From assembly GCF_009389715.1 (NCBI RefSeq), contig NC_052397.1, positions 15,386,129-15,450,128 of the forward strand: DNA of 64,000 nt. The letters are read 5' to 3'. The position numbers and the translations under genes were made by a program. The DNA is from Phoenix dactylifera. Its lineage: Eukaryota; Streptophyta; Magnoliopsida; Arecales; Arecaceae. The first letter of the stretch is position 1; each line of letters opens with the position of its first letter. Below are positions 26,301-37,059 of the stretch, one piece after another. The notes beneath the pieces were generated by a model. That model was not told the origin of the DNA and searched no databases. It worked only from the letters and a program-made list of their open reading frames with translations.

Positions 26301-27140
26301 TCTGGACAAAATTTTGTGCTAGATTTTTCGCATAGGTTAGGTTAAAAATTGATTGGATATCGATGTGTTGGAATTCTTCGAGATGACTCTTGCAGATACA
26401 GAAATTGGACGAAAAAATATGAACGGAGAGAAATAATTGATCGATAAAGATTAAACCATTCTGTTTGCTAACAATTGATCAAAATGGCCAACGGCTGCTT
26501 GTGCTCTTCTACGGAAATTTTGTTTCATGAAAGCTAGGAATTAAAAATCAATTCCTTCACAAGATCAATAAGATAAGCCTGGTATCAATATGCACATATT
26601 GGAAATCCAAATGGGCCATGGACATAAGCTAATTCACCGTCATGGAGAAAAGAAGAAAAACCTTTGGCACACCAATGGTACTATACTTGTTAGTCTAAAC
26701 TATACCATATTTAGAAGGCAGATTTTGGATATTTGGATTTAACTTTTTTGGCATTGGTAGAAAAATAACAAGGTTCTATGTTTATATATTATTATTTAAC
26801 AAACTTTTGGATTGCCGCTCTCCCTCTTCCGTTCTTTACTTTATTTTTTTTTCGATACAACGGCTGCTCATCCTACCCTAATGTACGTGCAGCTGGCATA
26901 GTCAAAAGATACAAAATGGCATAACTGTAAAGGACTAGTCCTCCAGAAGATTGCATAGGAGGCGACTCAGTTGGCTCGATAAAAGGATGTCCGACCTCTT
27001 TTCAAGTAATTTCTAATTTTTATATAATGTTTGCAAATAATGTACCACAAATTTTTGTTACAAAATAATATAAGCTTTTCGTATCGAATTATTTTTCTTC
27101 CTCATCACAAACATCCGATTCTTCCACAGTTACTAAGAAT
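20400..27140. other. Gene-poor intergenic region
   Basis: About 6.7 kb of AT-rich DNA without a supported gene. The longest open frames (for example 106 codons on the minus strand at 23013-23333) lack recognisable domains. A perfect 26-bp direct repeat containing AATGAGCAGGGGCTTTACC lies at 24485-24510 and 24618-24643. Short homopolymers and a GA run occur near 25330-25365 and 25960-25980. Old transposon remnants are likely but none was classifiable. Confidence 0.5.
24485..24643. repeat. 26-bp direct repeat pair, 133 bp apart
   Basis: Identical 26-base copies at 24485-24510 and 24618-24643. Function unknown; possibly the trace of a small local duplication. Confidence 0.7.
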
Positions 27141-27159
27141 ATTAATTTACTTCCTCATC

Positions 27160-28016
27160 ACAAGCTCTCCGCCGCCGCCGCCTCCACCTCCGCCGCGGCC
27201 TTCTCTCGTCCTCCGCCGCCCGCCCACCTCGATCTCCCCCGCCACCTTTCCCTCCACTTCTCCGACGTCCGCTTCAACACCTCGCTCCTCCACCGCGTCC
27301 TCGACCTCTCTCCCGCCGCCGGCCGCGCCGCCGTCGATCTCTACTGCTGGATCTTCGCTCCTTCATCCCTGCCGACGAGTCCCTCTCCCTCCTCGTCCAC
27401 TTCTTCGGCCGCCGCCGCGACTTCAAGGTCATCATCGACCTCCTCACCGAATTCCACCGCCCTCCGCGGCTCTCGACCGCCTCGCCTGCGCCGACTGACC
27501 AGCCCAGGCCCTCCGCCTCTTCGATTCCCTCCCCACGACCGCCGCGCCTTTGCCGCCCTTACCGAACACCGCTTCTCCGGCCACGCCGAGCACACCATCA
27601 AGCGCTACGCCGACGAGATTTTCCCCGACGAGGAGATCTGCACCGCCCTCATCCGGGGCTGGTCCGCCGCCGGGAAGCTTGACGAGGCCCGCCGCCTCAT
27701 GGGCGAGATGCTTCGCGGCGGGTTTGAGCTCTGCACGCCGGCTTACAATTCGATCTTGGACTGCGTCCGTGGGTTCTGCCGGAAAAAGGATTCCCTCCGG
27801 CTCCAGTCGAAGGCCGACAAAGTGCTCGTCGAAATGCGCGCGGCCGGGATTCCCCGGGATGCCGAGACGTTCGGTGTCCTCATCTCCAACCTCTGCAAGA
27901 TCCGAAAGACCGAGGACGCCATGAAGCTCTTCCGAAAAATGGGCAACTGGGGCCGCTCCCCGAATGCGGAGACTTATCTCACTCTCATTCGGAGCTTGTA
28001 CCAGATGGAGCATAGA
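27160..28016 (+). pseudogene. Pentatricopeptide-repeat protein fragment, frameshifted and 3'-truncated
   Basis: PPR proteins bind organelle RNA and are usually built of many 35-residue repeats. The best part is an open stretch from about 27540 to 28016. It contains RYADEIFPDEEICTALIRGW, then AAGKLDEARRLMGEMLRGG, PAYNSILDCV, ADKVLVEMRAAGIPRDAETF and KTEDAMKLFRKMGNWG, about three to four clear PPR units with the usual helix-turn-helix spacing. Upstream (27160-27530), GC-rich sequence still reads like the N-terminal part of such a protein (HLDLPRHLSLHFSDV, then LHRVLDLSPAAGRAAVDLY), but in other frames with at least two or three shifts. After SLYQMEHRR (28016) homology stops; the remaining repeats expected in the family are missing and LINE sequence follows within about 130 bp. 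I infer a dead copy or gene fragment, possibly cut by the retroelement. Confidence 0.7.
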
Positions 28017-28149
28017 AGATCTCTGCAAACAAAGCTCGATGCTAGCCTCAGATAATAGACAGACGACACCAATCTTCTGTGAAGCTGAGCAGGCACGGAT
28101 CACTCATTTCAAGCTCATCTCAAGCTCATGCTGGGGTTTCATTTATCTT

Positions 28150-29640
28150 TGGGTCTAAAAGTCAACTTCACCAAGAGTTATTTGGTTTACTTGTGCAAGA
28201 TTCAGAAAAAGGTAGACACCTTGCTTCTACAATGGGTTGCAGCATTACTACATTCCCCATCACTTACATCAGACTTCCTTTGACCCCTTATGCACTGACA
28301 AAGAATGATTTGCTGCATCTACAAGAGAGATTTCAGCAACAATTATTTGACTGGAAAGTCAGCTGCTATTGATGGGAGGCAGATTAACCCTTCGCAACTG
28401 GATGTTTTCTTCCTTGCTAATATAGTACATGTCCTTGTTCCTTTTAACATCCTGATTTCTGGTATGGGTTGACAAACTTTATAGAAGCTTTTTTTGGAGT
28501 GGCAACCCTACTTCTTGCCCCTTCTCTGATTTGGTAAATTGGAAACGAGGATGCAAAACTAAGAAAGGAAGAGGATTAGGAATATTAAATTGGGCAGACC
28601 TTAACTGAGCCTTACTCTTTAAATCAGCTGGGAGGTTGCTGAATGGTGGAGAACCCTGGATAAGGCAGATCAAGTCAACTAATTATAACAGAAAAAAATT
28701 AGTTTGAGCAGAAGGAAAAGGACGACAACAGCCTCAGTATTACAGAGACCCGTCTGTAAAAATCTTGATCCTTTCTAAGGGTGTTCTATTTGCTCGCAGT
28801 TCCCGTTTGATACCTGATAAAGCAAATCTTTCTAGGTAGAGGGGCTGACACCATTTTTGGCATGACATATGGCTTGGAGAGCACCCCTTGCCCATATTGT
28901 TCCTCAATCTTTTTGCTCCTGCTGAACATAAGGAGCTAAATAATTTGGACTGCCAGAGTACTTCATCCTGCAGCTGGGCTATCAACCTGCAACCTCCCCT
29001 GTCGAATATTGCACTAGAGGAACTAACGAACATGGCTGACATTCTAAATAATATCATCCCCTCTGACCATAAAGACATACTGATGTGGAGGTGGTCGGAT
29101 AGGAGAGTATACTCAGATTGTTCTACAGATTCTTGAATCAAGGAGGTGTAATCTGCCCTGTGGCTCAGATATTGCAGAAGGCCAAAGCTTTGGAGAATAT
29201 GAAAATTTTTATGTGGTTGCTATCAAAAACGAATTGAATGCTGGTGTAGTCTTAAACAGAAAAGGATGGAGTGCACTACTGCACTGTCCTCCATGCAAAG
29301 CATTCCAAGAGTATATAGAACATATTTTTCCTTCTTGTCACTGGGAAGCCACTGAAGCTACCCTGGGATTTAGATGGGCAAGAGGAATATCCCTTAAATC
29401 CCTATGGATAGAATGGAGGAAAGGAAGAAAGATAACAGTTCATGGTGTGGCACCGGACTCATTTTTTTCCTAGCTATGACTTGGACTTTTTGGATGGAAA
29501 TAAACAGGAGGATCTTCTGAAGCAAGGAAATTGATGTCCAGGAGGCCTTTCAGAAAGCTCTGTATAATTTTCTTAGCTTGGAGCTATTGCTCACTACTAG
29601 ACAAATGCCAGGGTTTCTGCTTCTTAAGAATGTTTTTAGT
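28150..29640 (+). mobile_element. LINE (non-LTR retrotransposon) relic: RT C-terminal part and zinc-finger-RT region
   Basis: Translations in shifting frames match the 3' half of plant L1-type LINEs. In order: LKVNFTKSYLV (RT thumb side, 28154 on), MGCSITTFPITYIRLPLTP with TKNDLLHLQERF (28230-28340), FFWSGNPT and VNWKRGCKTKKGRGLGIL (28490-28590), then MWRWSDRRVYS (29083 on) and the zf-RVT domain with KNELNAGVVLNRKGW, HCPPCKAFQEYIEHIFPSCH (29220-29345). Many stops and frameshifts show it is long dead. The upstream ORF1, endonuclease and catalytic RT core are not present, so this is a 5'-truncated copy, as is usual for LINEs. No poly-A tail or target duplication was identified, so the 3' limit is approximate. 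Confidence 0.75.
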
Positions 29641-32600
29641 CATAAGTAGGTTATGCAAGACTGCTCTTTTTTTGTTTTTCTTTTGTTCACTCTGTGGGAG
29701 AGTTGTGTGATGGAGTTTGCCCCCAAATTTCCCTATTATTCAGTCTTCATCCTCCCATTTGGCTGTTGAAATTTGGTTCGCTGAATCATGTCATATGAAT
29801 GGCCAAATTTTTTGACTGTTAGACTTCAGAGATAAGCAGTCAGCTCATATGCTTTAACCAACTTCTGATTTTATGTGGCAGGCTACTCTCTCATTATTGT
29901 GAACACCAAAATGGATCAAACATTCCATGATGTGCCATTAGCAGGGTCCACAGGAAAAAAAAAGCTTGAAGGCAAAGAGATCAAAGTGTTATTATTAAGT
30001 ATTCGATTTTTTCATAAAAGGGAGGGAAAATCATCACTATCATAATTGCTCGGGTCCAAAAACTTAGGGATGAACATGCAAAATTTAAATTCAAAACTTT
30101 TGACTGCTAAGCTGAATGATGCAATTGCTGGGGTGATCCTCAGTCCACAAGATGGAAGTATTATCGGATATCATGGTTCAGGTGCCATAAACTGATTGCT
30201 CAATCACTTGGTGCAAGCAAATTCAAGATGTTACAGTCTTTTTCAAGATTTAGCAGTCATATCGGAAACTTATTGCAGTAAAATAAATTATCTGGAGAGA
30301 ATATTTCTGGTGGATAAGTTTTGGATGCTCTTCCTATCTTTGCTTGTTTACAATTGTTGCATTTTCAGAAAATCCAACCAATCAAAGCTTAAGTGCATTA
30401 TAACCAAGGTAAGACAAATAAATGGTATCTTTTAATTCATTTGACCTCAAGAAGGGAACAGCACGAGAGATGATAGTGAGTGCTCAAAGGTGGAAATGAT
30501 GCACATTAAACAGGATTTGATGTAAAGAACAACAAAGAAAATAATATTATGTCACCCATTTAGCTTAGCATATCCTTAGGCTAGATAGATGCAATAAAAA
30601 AGTCTCGACTCTATCAGATGTAAATTCCTTAACACGTAACAAGTCATAATCCAACAAGGGAAAAGCAATGTTCCATCAATTTAAGTTGATTAATAAACCT
30701 TACTCCATTTGTTTAGTTCAGCTTGATCATGGTTCATTCTGCAGACGTTCTTAATATATTTTAATGGTCGACAACCTACCTAACATCAACCCTCCACCAT
30801 TTACGGGATGGTCATTTTCAATGCATCAATGATTTTTTTCCCCCCTTCTACTCTCCCTGTATTTTTCTACTCTTTATTTCTTGTCATACCAGGATACTGA
30901 CACCCCAATTAACTATTTTAAAGCAATCCTTCTCCACCCTGAGGTTGATATATCTAGCAGCAACACCTCTTTCATATTTATGTTATTTATGCATGACAAC
31001 AAACATAATAGATGTCCAGAAATGATCGACAGACCAATTATCTAAATACCACAATTAAAATTGAGCAAGAAGAAGCTCCTTTGCGGCACCTAGTACCTGT
31101 TGATTACTCCAAACAGAAGAAGAAGAAAAAGTGATCAAAGTTGCAATGAAATGGATATTTTTCTCTAAAACAATGTTACTGTTAAAATCATGTGATTGAT
31201 TGTGCCAAACTTAGTTGGCTTTACCAAATTTCATCTTGATTGATTGTGCCAAACTTAGTCGGCCTTATCAAATTAACTTTGTCAGCTTCCTAGTCCATAT
31301 AAATACTAATCTTGTATGTTGTAACAAACACGCAAAAATATAATTTTCTTCTCTTTTTCTTCAAATATTTCAACACTTACAACTAGATAAGGCTCGGTCG
31401 TCTATTCAACTTGGCAAAAGTGCCTTCCACTAGAGGGGAATTTTTCTTCAATATCACAATGATGGGAATCAGAATCATGTGTCTGTTCTTCTTATTTGGG
31501 AAGCCCAAGTTGTGCTTGAGCAAGGGATCTTGGGAACATATGCATCCCTATTCCCCTTCCAATGGTCAAGAGCCTTTGGTTGCTTCCCCAACACCCCTAT
31601 GGGAAAAAAAACTAGAATGCTCTCAAAAGTGCTGATCAACCAACGTTGAAACTAGGACACGGAGGTAACTTTCTCTTGATGTTTGATAGCAAAATGGGAT
31701 GTCAGCTATGATATGATTCATGGTTCATGTCATGGCTCCACAGAAGGACTGACCGGGCCCCCATCACCCACTTGAATAAACCAAACATTTGATTGCCGAG
31801 CGCCGAGGTGGGAGATGGATCTTTTAATGATGTGGGCATTGATTGATTTATTGGCCCTGCCTACCACCACAGCAACCTCTTTTATTTCCCAAGCTATCTT
31901 GGGAGGATGAGATTCCACTGCTTCCTTGATGGGATAATGATTTCAATTCAGTGGTGGTGGGAGAAGCCAGAATGATTGGTGAAATGACTCCTTGGCAGTC
32001 GCATACTATGGAAGAAACCAATTGGAATTATGAAGGAAAGAAGGTTAGATGGGGACAAGAAGTGGGGGGCTATAAGATTGCAAGATGTTTCTGTTGAGAA
32101 AGAAAGGTGCAAGGGATTAGGAAAAAACCTATAGCTATCAAGTTTCATCAGTGCATTTTGTGTGAGCAGTCTCTCTCTTGGTCGTGATTGGAGGAAGGCC
32201 TATCAATTTTTTGCAGTCCACCCTTGCATAAATATACCGCAGGATGGCCGCTGAAAGCATATTATCTTTCAAGAATGTCACTGTTGAAAGCTAAAGTTCA
32301 TTTAACACAGACATCTATGGTTTCTCCTTCCAATTTATGATGCTGAAACTGAAAGTTATGAATCCATGGTCCTTTGATTATTAGCTCATGTCGCAATTTA
32401 CTATAAGAAAATTGACATACATTCTCCTTTTGTTTTACATGATCCCTTCCATTGAATCTATTTCTTTGACAACATTGTCTCATGCATCAAAGAAGATATT
32501 TGTATTTGAAGAGCTGAAATTTTAGGCAGTATGCATGAGAGTTGTGCAATGTACTTGCAATGTGTGGCATTAATGAGTCTGATGGAAGATTGTGATTTTC

Positions 32601-33449
32601 TAATGAGCTGACGCCAAGTTTTTGTATGGTTGCCGAGAAATTATTAATTAAAAAAAGTAGAAAAACTATGGAGGATAAAAATTATAATGCATAAAGAAAG
32701 ATTATATAAAAATAAGGAACCATCTTTAAGTCAAGTGGATATACTTATTTCTTTTTGCATGAGAAATGTTGAAAGCATAATATAACAAAAGAGAGAAAAA
32801 AAGTATAATTTTCAATCAACTTTACTCTATTCTTAACCAAAATACTTTGTCTTGGTATTGGATCTCAAATCGGTGCCACGTTATTACTGTGTTAGTACGA
32901 GACCAAATTAGTGTACCGAAGATTGGTACGATATGTCACACCATGTTTTGAACCATATTCCTAATAAATTCTATAGGTTTGTTTATTGCAAACTAATAAA
33001 AGAAAAACTGTTAATTCACTTCTATTTTTTCTCTCTTTCATTTTCTTCGTAAAATTATACTTCTAGTTTTTCATTTTCATACCAAATAAATAAAACTGTA
33101 ACAGTGAGAAGCAGGAATGGAGGAATTAGGTGTTGTGGCCGAGACTTCCAATCTGAGAATCATCATCTTTTCATCCTCTAAATTTCTGTTACTTTCTTTT
33201 CATTTTGATAGTCTATCATGGATTATGTGACTGCATTCATTGTAGTCTACTACAAGTTTTGTAACAGATTTGTTTCAGATATAAAATATGAGATGATGTT
33301 ACGGGACAGTTTAGTGTCCACAAATATTATCAAAGATTTTATTTTGATAAAAAATATTCTATCAAACCCTGTGGAATGACTGTGATGATATTTATGCCTA
33401 ATTCTGTTTAAAGAAGCTAGAGGAAAACCAATCTGATGGAGACTTCATA

Positions 33450-33475
33450 TATTTATTTATTTATTTATTTATTTG
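33450..33475. repeat. (TTTA)n microsatellite
   Basis: About six tetranucleotide units in intergenic DNA. Confidence 0.9.
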
Positions 33476-33823
33476 ATAAGAATGGAGGCATGATTTAGGT
33501 GGCATTTTCAGGTCATTGATATGGTTTGTCATAAATGGAGTCTCCAAGGACAACTTGGGCAAGGAGAAAGAGACTCTTATGGTGTAATTGGTGTTCTGTA
33601 CTTGGGTAAAGTAGTAGCTCAGCATGGTCCTGGTTGGAGCTCCTCCTATTTGAGAGATAATTACTTGCAGGATTAGAAAAGTTGATATGCAATATTTTTG
33701 TGGATCAAAGCACTCCTTTGACATCTCAAAAGGAAAACTAAAGAGACCACTCCTTTAACACACTTGATATTCACATTGCAATTTGCTTTACTTTCTAGAA
33801 TGTCCTAACTTTTGTAGAAATTA

Positions 33824-34025
33824 TGATGCTAGAGAATTAGACATGCAATCAGTCAGAGGTATATATGGTATGCTTGACAATTATAATTAACTTGTTGAGA
33901 AACAATTTGAAGTTACCTGTTGAGAATTAAGATGCTAGAGATTAGGCATGTGATCGATCAGAGGTGCAGTATGCTTGACCACTATAATTAGCTTGCTAAG
34001 AAATAATTAGAAGTTATTGGTTGAG
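33824..34025. repeat. Diverged ~105-bp tandem duplication
   Basis: Copy one starts GATGCTAGAGAATTAG at 33824; copy two starts GATGCTAGAGATTAG at 33931. Both continue through ATGCTTGAC...TATAATTA...GAAGTTA with about 80 percent identity by eye. Confidence 0.7.
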
Positions 34026-35050
34026 CCTGAGATGTACTTGGAGCAATTTGTGGAGATCCTGCCACCTTTGTGAGAGCACAAGCTTCTAATGTGATCGATC
34101 TCACGACTACTAAAATGGTATTAGCAAACATGACTGAGTTATTATAAACAAAAAATTAGAAAGGTAAAATTGGAAGAGCATGAAAAACTAGAGAAATAAT
34201 TGTTTTTGGGTGTGTATAAAAAATGGTCAAATAAATGCATGCAAGATGCCAATGTTATGATGTAATAGTTGTTTGAAATGAGAGTTGAAGCATGTTAATT
34301 GAATTAATGTAAGCTCAATAAATATCATATTAATTAGAAGGAGTCTAATGACGATATAAAGAGTAATACTACGTAGATCCTGTTGCGTGGACATGAATAA
34401 TTGTCTTGCCATATGGCAAGAAGAGATTGATTCAACTTGTGGATTTGTTGTCAAGCACGACGATCGATTGATTATAGAGTTTGCAAGTCAGCAATTGTGT
34501 AGTTCATGAATTTTTAGTATTAAAACATTTTTTTCTATAAAGGATGATAGACTCTGTTGTGCAGATAATACACGAGTCTCAAATTTTCAACTGCTGGCGA
34601 GAGGGCAAGATAACACCACTCTCTCCAATTTTATATGATTCTTGATGCCCTTTTCAAGGTAACTAAAAAATTAATAGATATTGAAGAATATGAAGATAGA
34701 GAGTTTTGAGATCTTACTAAATTCTACATGCAAATTTTTAAAGTATGTGCCAATAAAGACCCAAAAGAGTTGGGAATATGCAAGCACATGTTTGCTGAAT
34801 CATATACATTTTTACTACATATTTATGTATCTTATATGCCTTGTATATAATAAAAAATTGAAAATTTATCAAATAAATCTATTCCAAGAAGCTACAAACT
34901 TACACACACCTTCAACTCATTGAGTCATTGCCACGAAGGCATCCCTATCCACTCAAAGACAAGTTGGTGTTTGGAATTTCGGATGTATGGTTTATAACTG
35001 ACAACACTAATGTATATTTTCTCGGAGGTAACCCAACCACCTCTCATCCC

Positions 35051-35074
35051 TCTCTCCCTCTCTCTCTCTCTCTC
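35051..35074. repeat. (CT)n-rich microsatellite
   Basis: CT-dinucleotide-rich run ending just before CCATGG, intergenic. Confidence 0.85.
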
Positions 35075-37028
35075 CATGGCCACCCACCCACCCATGAGCC
35101 CCAGCTAACTGCTGTATTTGCCATTTCAAAATGATCCATGGTTTAAAGAAGGATAAAAAGAAGTTCCAAGAGGTTAAAGCAAAAGAAGAATAAGGATATC
35201 TTCTCAAGAAGAAGATTAAGGATAGAATGGTGCAAAGGGAGATAAGCAAGCACGAACCAGCATAAGATATACATACATATATACATACACACACGCATGA
35301 GGATGGGTGTTATCTTGTGTGTTCATTGATTTATTATTTACTAACAAAAAGATATTCATATTAAATAACTTTAGGCTAGATTTGTTCAAATAGAGAGGTA
35401 TGACAATGAAAAGTTTCTAAATGAAAGTGGGGTTTTTTGTCTTTAGGAACAATTTTCTTAGAAATATTATTTTCTAACTAGCAAATATTAGGAGGTATTA
35501 ATTTATTTATTCTTAAAGATTATGCTGTGCTTATCATATGGATAATAATCAACATACTTATAAAATATCATTGATATAACACCAATTTTTTAGTGAGCAA
35601 GTGCATATTATTTTTACTTATCCAATGATATATTTGCATCAAATGGCAAGCTATGCATCATATTAGATCAAACATGATATATTGATGCACATACTATGTA
35701 TTATACTATACAATCATACAAGTACCCATATCTCCCTCTATCTCTATGTGTGTGTGTATGTGAAGTGAATCAAGGACAAGCACAAATTAAAATCTTTCTG
35801 CTGGAAAGATAGAATAAATTAAAATAACAAAAAAATCTGGATGCTATGCACTAAGTTTATGGGGAGAAGTTCTAGTTAAAGCAATTGAAGAACATTATAT
35901 AGAACCATAGGCAAATTAGAATATCACTATAAGGTCTAAAGGTGAGCTTTCTCAAATCACAGCTTATAAGCACTTGAGGATGCATAATTTCCTACTATGA
36001 GATATTCTCAATCCTCATTATTGAAATAGCAAATACCTAATAATATAGACTTTTTTTTTCTCTTCTTTGTAGGTTTTTGACCACAATAAATTAAACTAGT
36101 TGATATTTTACAAAATTACCTTAGATATTCTAATATTTTTACAAACATTACCCCATCAAATAGTGTAAATATAATGAGTTTGCCTGGAACCTTTTTGATC
36201 TTCGGAATGTATATTTTGAATTTAACTAAATTAGATAAGGGCCATTTCAAAAAAAGGTAAGTTGTTGATCAATGACATCGTATGTGACACGGTTTCATAA
36301 AAGGAAACTGAACATACCTTATAAATTTATAAAGCAATCTAAAATGGAATACCAGTAAAGAAAAAAAAAAATGTAATTAATGTAGTATTATTATGTTTTG
36401 GCACAATATCTCATTTGTACCAATTGACCACATACAATAAGTTATGAAAGTTATGAGAAGGGGTATAACTGCAACAATTAATTCTTGCATATTAAAAATG
36501 ATTTTATTTAAATGCTAGGAAAAAAATAATAAATGTCATACTCTTGGTAACAAATTTATTAATAGCTGATGATACACAAAAATTTCCTTTTAGAATTTTC
36601 CTTCATATGTATGCTTAGATAAATGTGCTGTCAACTATTATGTAGGTGTCCTTATAAACTTTATTACATTAGATTTCTTTGAAACTATTTCCATTCCGGA
36701 CATAAGAAGATATAATAATCTGTACACATGGAATAATAAGACTACTGTCAGAAGATTACTATTACTAAAAAAACACAAGATTATAGGGGCTAACTTATCA
36801 AGGGGTACAGGAAGGTAAGCCCCACTTTGGGCAATGGACCCTTTTTTGAGTCGTAGGAGAGCAAAGTAGATTTGAACACTTGTCAACAGTCTATTTGCAC
36901 AGGTGTCTCTGGTCTTTTTTTTTTTTTTCCCTTCTTGCTTCCCTTTCTCTCTCTTGAGCTCAAACTGAAGAGAGAGAAAGACGACGGGTACTTTGCCCCG
37001 CCCCTTTCTCTCTCTAGAAGCGGCTCTT

Positions 37029-37034
37029 TATATA
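37029..37034 (+). promoter_or_regulatory. TATA box of the PGL gene
   Basis: CTTTATATAGCCC gives a consensus plant TATA element. It sits about 30 bp before a CT-rich initiator-like TCCTCTCTCTGT, in a region of CT-rich promoter sequence (36910-37020). This places the transcription start near 37060. The distance to the leader splice donor at 37230 supports the assignment. Confidence 0.55.
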
Positions 37035-37059
37035 GCCCGGGAGGGAGTCCTCTCTCTGT

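Larger units (their letters stand above)
29650..36890. other. Intergenic region upstream of PGL
   Basis: About 7 kb without a supported gene. It contains a possible old LTR-like stretch at 31190-31380 (a 43-bp repeated unit GATTGATTGTGCCAAACTTAG, then TATAAATA at about 31299), a diverged tandem duplication at 33824-34025, a (TTTA)n run at 33450-33475 and a (CT)n run at 35051-35074. Short frames such as 31411-31635 have no recognisable domain. Confidence 0.45.

Noticed and set aside
27444-28103. 219-codon minus-strand frame
   Set aside because: It is a shadow of the GC-rich PPR fragment on the plus strand, which shows real repeat motifs.
31190-31400. Possible solo copia LTR (TATAAATA after a repeated unit)
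   Set aside because: No TG...CA ends, no target duplication and no primer-binding site found, so left as a note in the intergenic entry.
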